Assembly (NCBI GenBank): GCA_025765595.1
Contig: JAIVFH010000083.1
Span: forward strand, 62,001 to 126,000
Reading direction: 5' to 3'
Length of the DNA: 64,000 bases
DNA from: Obelidium mucronatum
Taxonomy: Eukaryota; Chytridiomycota; Chytridiomycetes; Chytridiales; Chytriomycetaceae
Shown here one piece after another: positions 23,486-34,846 of this stretch. Position 1 is the stretch's first letter. Each line of letters starts with the position of its first letter. Both the position numbers and the translations under genes were made by a program. The notes below the pieces were generated by a model. The model was not told the origin of the DNA and searched no databases. It saw only the letters and a list, made by a program, of their open reading frames with translations.

Positions 23486-24774
23486 ATGCTAATACATCAC
23501 TATTCCGAAGCAACGCTTCACAACTCTTCCAGTTCAAACGAAACATCCTCAATCAACTACACAGCTCTCTTCAACGCGATTTCTCTCGAAGAATTTGTTA
23601 TTCTCGGCGTGATAATGGGTAATTCTACTAAACCCACCGTCTGTCCTTCTAAAACAAAAAAAACGAGCAGGCCTCGTTTGTAACACATCTCTCATTGGAA
23701 GTCGTATGTACTCTGACGCGTTGGATCTCCACAAACTCTGATACCTTCTGGATCGGTGCATCCGTCATGTCAATCTTTAACATCTCCTGCATTGCCTTTC
23801 CAACTCCTGGATCTGCACACGTATTTTTTGGATGAGAGTGCTTGCGTGCAAGGAAATCTATGGAATAATATCGCGTCGCATTTCTTTTACTTGTTGTTTG
23901 ACGCGTTTATTGTCATGAAGGCGTATGAAACGAGTCGCAACAATCAAGGGGTGTTGGGTGGGGCAGTTGTTTTGTTGGTTCATCGGGATTGGCTGGGGTG
24001 TTTTTGATTGTGCCAAGAGTTTTGGCGTTTGGGTGAGGTGTTATCGCCAAAGGCGGCGTTTTTTTCTTCATCTTCTTCCTTCCCATTTTAAAACTCTTTC
24101 CTTAATCTCAAACGGCCAATGGGCTGATCCACTGAAATAGATCTCTTTATTTTTTTATTTAGGATTCATCATTGCTGGCTTGCAACTGTTTGTACTCTCT
24201 TTCAATCAAACCTACGAAAGTCAACTGAAACCTCAAGACGCTCATACATTAGATTACCAACATCCAGTTAGTGGGATCGGATACAACGTTGCAGACATGC
24301 TTGTAGTGGTGTATTCATGGCTGGTTTCACTGGGATTCAATTTATCTGGGTTTTCGACAAACTTGGGAAACGTTTTCTGGATCCTTGTTCAAGAAAACAG
24401 TTAAAAACCCCTCGATATTTTCTTTCAAACTTTTTTCTCACCCCCTCAAAAAAAAATCAGTCTTGCGCTCTGTATTAGTTGTTGGAATCAGTTCCTACCA
24501 AATCTATACAAGTTTAAATTTCCAACACGATCAGTTCAAGCTGGAAGTATCCTATGTTATTCAAAATCTTGTCTATGCCATGTGCGTGAATGCGGAACTC
24601 TTTCTGATGGATTCGAGGCAAGCCAGCAAGTCGACACTGTTGAAGGACTTTTTATTGCCGCCGTCGTCACAGCCACCACCGCCACCACGGGCATCGGCAT
24701 CACAAGTCCAAGACGACTCGCGAAATACAGAAAAGAATTCAGTTACAAAGCCGTTTTTGAATTCAGGTAGTTAA
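23486..24774 (+). CDS. multi-pass membrane protein, unrecognised
   Basis: Not recognised. The N-terminus (MLIHHYSEATLHNSSSSNET) is polar with N-glycosylation sites. At least five to seven hydrophobic segments follow across several exons (FWIGASVMSIFNISCIAF, HFFYLLFDAFIVMKAY, GFIIAGLQLFVLSFNQTY, LVVVYSWLVSLGFNLSGF). The C-terminal tail is Pro/Ser-rich. The overall layout resembles a seven-helix receptor-like protein, but no family motif is visible. Frame breaks occur near 23796 (one surplus T before FQLLDLHTYF) and near 23990. One intron (about 24029-24163) contains a GC hairpin. Confidence 0.4.
24045..24056. repeat. GC hairpin element
   Basis: CGCC-AAA-GGCG palindrome inside an intron of the multi-pass membrane protein gene. 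Confidence 0.6.
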
Positions 24775-24827
24775 TTGGGAAATTAAAAGAGAAAAGAAAG
24801 AAGGCAATTAATAGGCTACTTTCTGTT

Positions 24828-27077
24828 TTATTGCGCTTTCAAGTTTGGCAATAATATTGGTTTCACTTTCCTTCCAAGTCCTTTCCCCATCTCTGACTCC
24901 ACGAGTCCTCGAATCCCATTCAATCTGCCCGCTGGCTTTCTGTCCACCATCATTTGGGCAACGATTGCAGCTGCAAGCATCATTTCAGGTGGCATGCTTC
25001 GTCGTACGCATTTCAAATGATTACCGGTGCTGGTACTCGAACTGTTGCTTTTGAGTTTCTCTCTAGTACTACAGACTGGGGGTTCAATGATAAGCTCCCA
25101 ACGGTCCAGTGTATGCTTTCCTTCCCCCGAGTCACCACCGCCAAGAGGAGAACCAGCGCCACCACCACCACCACCAACAAGAGATTCTTGTCTCTCTGGG
25201 ATCTTTACAAACGTTCCCGCATGCCGTGATGTTTTTTGATCCAAGAACCGGTATGTATTCTTGTTTCCCATCATGATTGCTGAACTAACGCCGTCTCTGT
25301 TTGTTTCCCAATAGTCTTCTCCTCCAACAACGATTGCAACGTCGGCGTTATCGCCGTTTTTATTCAAGGAGGCGAGTGATTGCGGATTTTGGGTAGAGTA
25401 TTGCCCTTGCTGGTGGTACTGGTGAAGATGATGATGCTGCTGCTGCTTCCTCTGCTGGCCGTTGCAATTCGACACAGCAGCTTGAACAACATGAGTCCCC
25501 CACCCATTCCACTTCATCAAAAGCCTCGTAAAAGGCATAATCATGCTATCCCCAACACACCCTGTAGGACTCGCGATCCCAACAACCCCACCTGCGCCAA
25601 CCCTCCCGCAAAAGTTGTCGTGGCGCAAGTTCATTGTCGGGGGTTGCTTGTTGGCGATGCATTTGTTGGATAAGCTGCCGTAGATTGTGTTTGCTTGGCC
25701 GGTGGAGGATTCGGGGCATGTTCGGTCGAGGGTTCCAATGAGGTACCATTTGGTGGTGATTGGTTTGGGGGTTGGCTTGTTGGTGTTGGTGGTGGTGTTG
25801 TTGTTTGGAGTGTTGCTGTTGTTGGTGTTGTTGTTGCTTGTGTTTTTGTTGTTTGAGTCAGCAAGGATGTATCGGTAAAAGTCGTAGTTGAAGCCAGTGA
25901 ATCCAATCCGCTCAGAGAGTTTCCATACTTTTCTGCCAGCTGTGTCGCAGAGGATTAGGGTTTGTTTCGTTCCGACACTCTTTCGATGGATTTTGTAAAT
26001 CAGTGTTCCGTTGCTGGAAAGACGAACGTCTCCACCTTGAAAAAACGAATAAATAAATAAATAAATAAATAAATAAAAAGCCCCCAAATCAGTAAACGTT
26101 TTAAACTTTCTCTTTCTTCTTATTTACCTCCATTCCATCGATGACTTGAAATCAAAAGCGAGATTCGCTTGTCCATACGAAACTGATTCTCAAAAATCCG
26201 AGGATCTCCTAGACCGACTCCCATACCTCCCCATTCTTCCACGTTTTTTTCTTGGGCGTTTCGAGGAGTGATTTGCGCTTCCGCGACTTGGCTAGGAAAG
26301 AGGCCTCCGTTTCGTGCTCGGTCTACCCATACAGCCAACCTTGCCTGAAAGACGGAATAAGGTTTTAAATAAAGAATCTATAAAGTACTTGATTTCAGGG
26401 TTGGTCTTACAGGAGCTCCCACTTCGCTACTATCATATGCCCAAGTTTCCTTCTGTCCAGCGTATTTCTCTCGCGGCACAAAATCACTACTTGGATCAGG
26501 ACGTATACCAACAGGGTGCCGATGCAGTGTGGGGACGTTTCTTTTTGTTGAAGAATGGGGGGGCAGGTGAGTAAATCTGCAAACAATAGTGCGGGGGGGA
26601 GACAGACAAACAACACCCAAACCTTGGTGCCAAAAAGTGATACTGAGAGTTCCTCAATTTGACTTGCTCCGGACTCAACGACCCAATCCTTGTTGCTCCT
26701 CGATTATGGATTGTATCCGTCGTGTGGATGAGATTACTCTTTGTGGAAAGGAAGGGAATCAAGGTTGTAACGCGTTCGTTTTTGATTGCACCAAATGCGA
26801 TGCTATGGCGGCGGTGACATTTGTTTCGTAGTATTGATGGAGACGGGTCGATTGAGGGCATGTGGAGGTGCGATGGTTCTTGGAATCTGACTTGCTGTTG
26901 TTGTTGTGAAGGTGTCGCGTCGTTCTTGTCAAGCTGAAGCAGTGCGGCTTGTGATGAAAAGAGACATGGGATTGTGGAGATTGTGGATAGACTTGAGGGT
27001 GGTCCGTATGTATGTATTTGAGATATTGGGGTCACGGTAGGTTTGAGTGATTCGTCTGGTCCGGCAAGAAGTGCCAT
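24828..27077 (-). CDS. unrecognised Asn/Gln/Gly-rich protein
   Basis: Not recognised. The last exon is an uninterrupted 419-codon frame beginning near 26040 after an intron with an (AAAT)n tract. It starts GDVRLSSNGTLIYKIHRKSV and LILCDTAGRKVWKLSERIGF, a beta-rich pattern faintly like Tubby/LURP-one domains. Then follow long Asn/Thr-, Gln/His- and Gly-rich linkers and a basic C-terminus. Upstream exons on the same strand (about 26120-26340 and 26380-27077) read DRARNGGLFPSQVAEAQITP and WAYDSSEVGAPV, while the first one is hard to keep in one frame. The low-complexity runs suggest an intracellular scaffold or regulatory protein, but this is a guess. Confidence 0.4.
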
Positions 27078-27240
27078 TGTTGTGGGAGGAAACGAGTTTC
27101 GACAACAAGAATTCGAAAAAGGAAGAAAAATACGGCTAAAAGCAACGACAGGAATTTATTTATTTCTGCCACTATATGACTTGTTAGTTTAGCTTTCAAA
27201 GGTTTGACAAAAGATTCGTTCTTGCAATACAACATCATGA

Positions 27241-28599
27241 TCATTGACTTTCCTTTGACTGCAGCTGTTCCTGGAATGCTTTAAGAAGTAGCACGGATAC
27301 TTCTTCAGTGTCACACAGACCGATGGACCTACTCAGATCGCCAGAAGAAACTCTGGAATCTGCCAACAACCTTTCTACAACATTTGTACGCCCATTGTAA
27401 GAGGCCCACAAAAGTGCGCTATTATTGTCAGCTGCTGGGTCGATTCGACAATCAGCAAGAAGATGTTTGACCACTGTGATGCGACCGGCCTCTGCCGCTG
27501 TGGTAAATACTTCGGCATCGGGAACAATACGTTTGTCTTTCAGCAGGAGCGTCAATACTCCGATAAACCCACGTTTAACTGCAGCCATCAAGCATTGAAC
27601 TCCAATTACGGTCGGATTCATCCTTGGATGTGCCAATAAAAGGCCGACAGCTACAGGAAAACCTCCCTGACAAGCCAGCAGCAGCGCATCCTGGTGTGGG
27701 GATACTCGTGAGTCTTTAAGCAAAAGATTCAGAATATTAGATCTTCCGTCTCTTGCAGCTAGACACACAGCCTCGTCATTTCTTGACGTTGGATCCACTT
27801 TTGGGTGCCGTAATAGAAGTCCGACAATCTCGCGATAGCCATAATTAACTGAGGCACGAATAGAGACATTGTTACCTGCAGACGGGTCCACGCGTGTGTC
27901 TTTCAAAAGTAGCTGGACAACCTGGGAATGACCATGTGTAGCTGCGTGCCGAATACTCATGTCCTCGCAATCCGACGGATCAACTCTGGAATCGGCTAAT
28001 AGCAATATTGCTATTTGCTGACGGCCATATAATGATGCACTTCTAATCGCATAGTTTGAGCAATCACTTGGGTCTGCCTTTGATTCTTTCAACAAGAGTC
28101 GAACTACTTGAAGATTGTTGGTTTTAGAGGCCCATCGGATCGCTCTATTTTCCTGGCAGGCCACATCAAATCTTGGAGATTTTAATAGTGCTTCCATCAC
28201 TTGGCTTCCCTTTGTTGACGACAAACACCAGCGAAAAGGAGAGTATAGTCCATCCAAATATTGCGTCACGTCGTCTTCAATTGGCAAGTCTGCCGAGAGA
28301 ATTTTACCATAGATGACTATCTGATAGTTGAATAGAAGGGCCTTCCAACTGTGTTCTTTGATGGAATGCATCTCCAAAAACTCCCATAAATCCTTCCGTG
28401 ATATTTGCTGCTGAAATCTCACATGTGTGCGGCAAAATGCGAGACTGTAAAGAATTGAATTCGCAAATACATGCTTAGAAAGCAGAGCAATGTTGAGCAG
28501 GTTTTGGTCAATAGGCAAATAGCAAATAATGAGCTGAATTATTTCGAGCGGTAGAGAGTAGATGTTACATCTTTGCATAAATATGCTGAATGAATTCAT
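27241..28599 (-). CDS. F-box-like ankyrin-repeat protein
   Basis: Single-exon gene of 452 codons with no frame break. Residues about 15-55 (IYSLPLEIIQLIICYLPIDQ onward) look like an F-box. Residues about 150-430 form nine to ten ankyrin repeats of a divergent 30-35 residue type with the recurring signature LLLKDSRVDPS and AIRWAS. It is one of three related genes in the window: a broken copy at 35310-36096 and a partial copy at 63381-64000. Its upstream region is also duplicated at 62770-63300. An SCF adaptor role is possible from the domain order, but the F-box match is modest. Confidence 0.75.
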   Translation of the reverse strand: MNSFSIFMQRCNIYSLPLEIIQLIICYLPIDQNLLNIALLSKHVFANSILYSLAFCRTHVRFQQQISRKDLWEFLEMHSIKEHSWKALLFNYQIVIYGKILSADLPIEDDVTQYLDGLYSPFRWCLSSTKGSQVMEALLKSPRFDVACQENRAIRWASKTNNLQVVRLLLKESKADPSDCSNYAIRSASLYGRQQIAILLLADSRVDPSDCEDMSIRHAATHGHSQVVQLLLKDTRVDPSAGNNVSIRASVNYGYREIVGLLLRHPKVDPTSRNDEAVCLAARDGRSNILNLLLKDSRVSPHQDALLLACQGGFPVAVGLLLAHPRMNPTVIGVQCLMAAVKRGFIGVLTLLLKDKRIVPDAEVFTTAAEAGRITVVKHLLADCRIDPAADNNSALLWASYNGRTNVVERLLADSRVSSGDLSRSIGLCDTEEVSVLLLKAFQEQLQSKESQ

Positions 28600-28659
28600 G
28601 TTGTTTTGTTATATTTTGTGACGTTGTGATACAAAAGGGCATCTTTCATTTAATATGGA

Positions 28660-29290
28660 AAAGGCGATTGCAAATTTTCAGTGAAAAATAAAGTGAAGAA
28701 TCTGAAAATTTTCACCTCCTTCTCGACCAATCAAAACGGAGGCAGATAAATTTCCAACTGAAAAAATTAAGTGAAGAATCTGAAAATTTTCACTTCCTCC
28801 TCGACCAATCAGATCGCGAGGCCAAAAAAATTCCACAATTTTTTCACTTGTGCAAATTTTCACCATCAAAACAAAGAAATTTGTATAAAACGCGAGCGAT
28901 TCTGGCCAGTTGAAGAGCAGGAAAGAAGAGTGTAATCGCTATTCAAATGGCAAACCTATAGGGTTGAAAGGTTCTAAAATTATTAGGCCCCTCTTGATTC
29001 ATTTCTAATATGGGTTGTTGGCTCTGGTGGCTTGGTCCAACTATGGATCGAGCTGCCTCCTTTTTTTCTTTCTCTCTTTCCCTCTCTCTCTTGGAAACAA
29101 ATGATGAAACGATCTGAATCAATACAAGCGACATGATGCCGGTGCGACTCCTACTGTATAAATAGTGTGAATTCCTTTTTAGCTAAGAATACACAACCAA
29201 TAAAATACATTAATAGAATCACAAAATACAAAGCTTCGGCCCTCGGTTTATACTGATGGCTGATGACGACAGGCTGCTGAGCATATGTGA
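28660..29290 (-). repeat. duplicated promoter module of the ankyrin gene
   Basis: About 600 bp upstream of the intact ankyrin gene recur in inverted orientation at 62770-63300, upstream of the other ankyrin gene, with high similarity. Shared blocks include a CT-rich run, AGCTCGATCC, and the stretch ending in the palindrome-like AGTGAAAAAATT. The module contains two 78-bp tandem units. The remaining intergenic sequence up to 29510 is A/T-rich and shows no gene. Confidence 0.85.
28682..28830 (-). promoter_or_regulatory. two 78-bp tandem units each with a CCAAT box
   Basis: Two direct repeats share AAGTGAAGAATCTGAAAATT followed by CGACCAATC. CCAAT cores are at 28727-28731 and 28805-28809. They lie 80-230 bp upstream of the ankyrin start codon, a fitting place for CCAAT-binding factor sites. 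The right-hand copy near 63230-63280 retains only one unit. Confidence 0.5.
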
Positions 29291-29509
29291 CATTAGTACA
29301 CACACTCGACCGCCTAAAATTACACAAGAAAATTAAGATTCCTCAAGCATATAGTAGACTTTAACATGACGAACACATTCAAGTATTGCTTGATTCAGGA
29401 TGTATTGGCAACACGCGTCTGCATGTGTACCTAATAAACTGACTTGATTGTTTACAAGTTTAGCTCTTACATTCGCACTATCACGTAAATTAATTAATAA
29501 ACATTTAAT

Positions 29510-31542
29510 TTAAACCTCTGCTTGCTTTGCCAACAAATCCTCCACTTTAATCCCCTTCAAAACATCATAAACAGCCATCAAGTCCTCCAACTCGTTGAAA
29601 CTCGCTTCGTACAATGAAACCTTGTTTTCAAGGCCTACTCGAATCTGTTCTTGAAGTGCAATAAACTTTGTCTCCAGACTCTGCTCGTCTTCTGCACTAG
29701 CACTGCCGTTGTCATGATTCGTAGGGTTGTTGGTCCCTTCCAAAACGCCTTCCATAATTCCATCGGACTTCAGAACTTGTGGAATGAATTCATCGAGTAC
29801 TGAGCCAAGGACATGCAGCGTAGAGTGAGGTAGTTGGTGCACTTTAATGAGCGATGGTAGGTTGGGCGGCAGTAGTGCCACAGTTGGTATCGAGTTGGTG
29901 GGACTTGGAAGCCGCACAGTGTCTTGATCGCCTTTTCCAAGAGAGTTACCAAAATTGCTTCCAGATCCTGAAGACTCGTTTGGTGGAGGCGTGTTTGCGT
30001 GTTTGGAGAGGGAAATATCAATGGCTGCGAATAAATGCGGAGTAATAACAGCCAAACGTCGCTCAATATCGTAGGGCATTAATTCAGGGGTGTCAAACGG
30101 AATGATGATCGAGCTTCCGGCTAAAACGCTCCCTATGGATAAATCACTTCAACGCCAGTAACAAACAAACAATGAAAATGCCATACTTACGATTCACGCT
30201 CACAATACCGATACAGTCTTGAAGAAACGCGCAAGCTTCGACACAGAAACGGCTCAAATTGGGAAGCCCCGAATCCAGCTTCAACGGTTCGCAATTCCTC
30301 GATAGAACTGTCAAAGCTGCAGAATGGAACAAATCAAAATAGGAGGAAGCAATAGATGCAGATGCCATGTCTAATAATGGCTGTTGAGCCGAAAGAGCTT
30401 GTGGCAGTGGTGTTGTATCAAATCGGGTTGACTATGCAATGTTGACTTTAACATTCGCATGGAAGATCAACTATTCAAAAAAATAATACATACCACTGCC
30501 CATCCAAGAACTGTTTGGCCGTTGCTGTTTAAGTGGGTCACAAAAGCGTTCAAAATACTTAGGTCTGAAGAAGAGAACGGAATCAACGTCTGAAAAAAAA
30601 ATATATTGATAAGGAGGCCTTTTGGCAATGGTTGAAGGTTTCCATACCTTGACTTCGACAATAAGCTTCTCATTCAGTACATCCCGGGTTCCCACCAATA
30701 GAAACTGGTTATATGTGGTTTGAGGTGGGCAACAAGATGGGGCATTCAAAGTCGGCGCGGTAAGATTAGCCAAGGTAAGGTATATTTCTTGAATGAGGGA
30801 TTGATACCGTATTAAATGAATGAAGTTTCGGTGACATGAACATACCTCTAGACATTCGAATGACAGGGAGAGAAGGAGCCAAAGCAAGTAAGCTCGCATT
30901 CGCCAAAGCGTGATTGTTTGATCCGCCACTTCCGTCTTGCGTTGGCGGAACAATGATTAGGTTTTGAGGAAGAAAGTCCGGTGCAGTTTGTGTTGAAGGA
31001 GCGTTAGATACAACAGTGGAATCAGATAGTTCTCTCAGCCCATTTTCGCCGCTATCTTGCCTCGCTGCTGTGGGCTCTGGAACTGGCTCAGCGGTGGCTG
31101 CTGTACTTTCTCCTTCTACACGTTTGTCTACTTCTTGTGCTTCTCCCATTTCAACATCAGCCTGGCTTTGACTTTCTTCAGCAATAGTAATATTGATGCT
31201 GCTGAAGCTAGAGACATTATCTTCTGTATCCATCGCTTGCGGTTGTTGTTGTTGTTCGTGAGTATCTTCAGCAACATCCATCGCAACTGGTTCTCCCGTC
31301 AAAGCCAAAGCCGCAGATTCAACCTGCATTTCATCAACCTTTGAATCTGCGGCAGTTTGTTCTTCGCTTGATTCGTGGGCTTTGTCTGCTGGTTGGGTGT
31401 TTGGTGGTGCTTGGAGGTCCAGAGCCAGAAGGGGTGATTTGACATCCTCCACTGTCTCAATAGTGATCTCTTCGGTTACTACTGTAACTATTGTCAGTTC
31501 GGAAACGTTGATGTCGAACGGATCTGCGCATTCAGCCATCAT
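29510..31542 (-). CDS. acidic protein, unrecognised
   Basis: Not recognised. The first exon (31542 to about 30850) starts MMAECADPFDINVSELTIVT and is strongly acidic with Gln/Glu-rich low complexity. Later exons encode NAPSCCPPQTTYNQFLLVGT, FSSSDLSILNAFVTHLNSNG, a helical part (about 30370-30190) and a final exon with LMPYDIERRLAVITPHLFAA and a coiled-coil C-terminus (SLETKFIALQEQIRVGLENK). I treat these as one gene because strand, spacing and splice sites fit, but two adjacent genes are possible. Nothing indicates catalysis. Confidence 0.45.
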
Positions 31543-31585
31543 TAATTCTGATTAAGTTCAAAATAAAATGAATAAACTGTATGTA

Positions 31586-32949
31586 TTATAATTTACTTTG
31601 AATCAATCCAGCATTTTTCCGAAGTGCTACTATCGCGTCAGCAACAATCTCTTCCACAATTTCTTTCGCTGGCTTCACGCTTTCCACCGCTCCAGCGACT
31701 TGACCCATCAACAACGGCCGGGCACTCATAGCCATCTCTTCCAAATCAATCTCCTCCGACTTGGCTTCTTGCCTACTTTTGCTTTGTTTGCTATCTTTTT
31801 CCACTGCTGAATCATTGGTGTTGGAGTGCCGTTTGGCGAGTTGTTTGTCCAAAGTCTCTGCTTCCCAAATGGCTGGTATTTTTCCTGCAGCAATCAGATC
31901 CTTCATCTCTTGAATTCTATTTTCTTCCCAGTTTGTGGCGTACTATGCAGGAAGAATTTAACTTTTTGGTTGTTGGAAATAATACGAGTTCGTACCCAAT
32001 TCTTGAGAATTCTAAGCGGACGCCCAGTATAAATCAAAGTTCGATACGTATCATGATATCCAGCAGTCAATACTGCCTGTTGATGCCTTTTGGGAGCCCC
32101 AGCCTCCGTAGCACAGATAAATCTAGTTCCAACCCAAACCGCGCTCGCCCCTAAACACAGAGACATTGCCAACCCACGGCCGTCATAGATTCCACCCGCA
32201 GCGACAACATGAATCGGTCCCCCATTCAACTTTGACTTGTGTCCTTTACATAAATCCACAACTTTAGGGATCAGAATCGATGTCGCAACGTCTCCGGTGT
32301 GACCACCCCCTTCTCCGCCCTGAGCACAGATAATATCTACTCCGGCATCAATCGCTTTTTGAACATGTTTTGGCGCCCCAATCATGTTCATGACGGGAAT
32401 GTTTGCAGCGTGAAGTTGATCCACAGCCCATCGCGGGGGGACTCCAACAGCGGAAACAAAAAGTGCTGCTTTTTCTTTAATGATTACGTTGATGAGTTCT
32501 GGCAGTTCTCCTTTCGTGCTTTTTTTTTTTGGGGATGAGCCGGAAGGGACGCAATGTCAGATGATACGACCAGTTAAAGGACGGAAGAAATAAAAGACTC
32601 ACTAGTCGTAGTTTGTAGATCGAGCACCATTGCCGACTTGTGGCAGAAGCAAGTCAACACCGAAGGGTGCATCTTTGTTTACCAGAAACGACTTGAGGTC
32701 TCTAATCTGTTCAGTGAGCATCGCTGGCGTGTATCCAAGCCCGCCAATGACTCCAAGGCCTCCGGCATTAGTGACTGCTGCTGCAAGCTCTGGTCCAGCG
32801 GCAACATTCATTCCTTGACAGTCGGCCACAGTTGATTAGCCACTAGTTCACATCAAGTCACGATTGAGATGGAAGAGGAGCTAACCAGCGAGAATAACTG
32901 GATGCTTGATTTTGAAAAGCTTCGTCAGAGGTGTTTCAATCGTGGCCAT
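31586..32949 (-). CDS. nitronate monooxygenase (2-nitropropane dioxygenase family)
   Basis: FMN-dependent TIM-barrel enzyme that oxidises nitronates. Exon 1 (from 32949) encodes MATIETPLTKLFKIKHPVIL, then GMNVAAGPELAAAVTNAGGL. The central exon holds the signature ICAQGGEGGGHTGD, whose His is the catalytic base in this family, and VVAAGGIYDGRG and GTRFICATEAGAP of the flavin site. A Ser/Lys-rich insertion (about 60 residues) lies in the last exon before a normal C-terminus. Four exons with intact frames. Function in detoxifying nitro compounds is inferred from the family. Confidence 0.9.
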
Positions 32950-32994
32950 ATGTAATGGTTTTTGGTGACTTTATTTGAAACAACACAGAGACAC

Positions 32995-33904
32995 TTAAAA
33001 CGATTGATAGGATGCCAATAATTCCACTCTATCATGTATACTATGAAACACTAAATCTTTTGTTGTTACGAGAGCGATTCCGTGAATCTCAGCCTCCTCC
33101 GGAGAATACGGAACGTTGGGAATATACTGTCTCCATTCGATCGGAAAGGAAGGTGAAAGAGTGAACTCGTTGTAGATGACTAATTTTGTGTGCATATATG
33201 TTAGAACTAAGCTGTTTTTTGGACGTTTGTTACCATTCGCGTTTTCAAGTGAATTGGAACTGTTGTTGATCAACTGTCCAATGCTCCAGTTGAAGCATTC
33301 TCCTTTTCGCCTCAATTGAATCCATCGATTATCATATTCAATTCCATTCCAAGCCTTTTCCCGTTTCCTGCAACTATTAAACATGAGTTTCGATCACCCT
33401 AACAAAGTTACTGCTCTGTCAATATCAAGAAAAAGAGCACGCAAATCAATGGCTTCTGGCTCAGAAGGAATAAAAATATCTACCAGTATGTTTTCCATCA
33501 ATCAGAGATCCATCTATCCGTTGAAGCACGTAGTGGTTGTTGATTGATGGGAAAAAGATGGGATCAACGGAAGAGTACACAAGACCGGGATAAAGAGCAC
33601 CCTGTTTAATCTTGGTATTCCCTGTAACTGATGATGGACCAAGAAAGACGCCAAATCCAGCATTAGGAATTGTGCTGGGCTCCACAAAGAGCCTGAAGGG
33701 CAGATTCATGATCCCGAGACGCTGCCCCGATCGATCGCGTAGTGTTGATGAATTTGATCCAAGCGAGGCGCGACAGACCTCCCCCAGCTGGAGCACAATA
33801 GCCTCTGGGGACAGTCCCTTGAACGACACAGACCGGTCCGTCGACGCCCTGAGCGAGGCAGAAATGCGCTGGAAGAGCGCGAATCTGCTGCCAAACCCCG
33901 CCAT
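32995..33904 (-). CDS. SETD9-like SET-domain protein
   Basis: Two exons (33904 to about 33470 and about 33384 to 32995). The first contains IPNAGFGVFLGPS, YPGLVYSSVDPIFFPSINN and RIDGSLIDGKHTG, closely paralleling SETD9, where GVFV, MYPGTVYQKYEPIFFQSI and LDGVLIDGND occur in the same order. The second has NWSIGQLINNSSN, the SET-domain Asn-His-like segment, and FPIEWRQYIPNVPYSPEE, matching SETD9 FPIELKQYLPNIAYS. The terminal LLASYQSF takes the place of the usual Asn-Tyr. Substrate unknown. Its start lies 44 bp from the putative eL37 start on the opposite strand. Confidence 0.75.
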
Positions 33905-33948
33905 GTTGTTGTGTGTTGCTTCTTTGAGATTTCACTTCCGCACCAAAA

Positions 33949-34758
33949 ATGGCAAGTCGCTGCGGCCACCGCCCATCCCAACCAAACGCGGCCATCGGAC
34001 CATCGGCGCATCAAAGGGGAACTCTGGTGGAAGCAGAGGCGGGACAGGGCGCCAGCTGCGGGATCGCAGCGTGGGAGGGCGGATGGGACTTGTGCGGGGA
34101 GAGATGTCCTTGGAGCAACAACCGTTGGAACATTCGAATCTGCATGATCCATCGCTCGTTTTTCAGTTATTGAAGGCCGTAATGCTGGACGAATTTGGAA
34201 CCGCTTTCAATCAAGCTACGAGAGTTATTCAGAAGAGGGGGCGAAGACAAGAGAAGCGACATGCCTCAACACCTATCTCAAACCCTTGAATCCTGTCACG
34301 ACTCTCGAACTATTTGAAGAAGATGGACCATTAATCGAAATCAACGCACAAAATAGACTAAGGGTACCCAATCTTTTGGTAAACGTCACAACAAGTCCCA
34401 CACTCTCTGCCGCAGATGTGGACGTCGCTTCCTTCCACGTCCAAAAGAAGACCTGTGCTCAATGTGGTTACCCAGCTGCCAAGCTCAGATCTTGTAAGTT
34501 GATGGATTGCTTCATTGCTGGGATAAAGTCTCACTGATGACTTTCAACAGTCGAATGGTCCAGTCAAGGGTCAACGTAGAAAGACCACCGGTACCGGTCG
34601 TTGCGCTTACATCAAGACTTTGACCCGCAGATTCAAGAACGGATTCAGAGAAGGTACGCTGTCTGCGCTTTGAAGGAGAGTGAAACGCTGTCGTATTCAA
34701 CCCCGATTTTTCTTTCATTTCTGCAGGTTCCCAGGCTAAGCCAGCCAAGTCTGCCTAA
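33949..34758 (+). CDS. RPL37: ribosomal protein eL37
   Basis: Large-subunit zinc-finger ribosomal protein. Exons at 34357-34493, 34551-34653 and 34727-34758 encode [45 protein letters not shown] and [13 protein letters not shown], essentially the universal eL37 sequence with both CxxC pairs. The initiator ATG is not adjacent. A candidate at 33949 is followed at once by GCAAGT, giving a GC-AG intron of about 405 nt after the ATG, a frequent gene layout for this protein. Two surplus bases break the frame: T34429 (between CGRR and SFHVQKK) and A34562 (between FEWS and VKGQRR). An AATAAA follows at 34847. Confidence 0.9.
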
Positions 34759-34846
34759 GCATCTCAGCCGTAAGCTGTTCAGCCATTAAACCGCGTGAAT
34801 TGTGGAAAGTCGATGTGTTTTAAATTGGAAGGTTTTGTTTTCTTGA

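Noticed and set aside
33612..34289. 225-codon plus-strand frame upstream of eL37
   Set aside because: It overlaps the SETD9-like coding exon antisense and then runs into the putative eL37 intron. No family resemblance.
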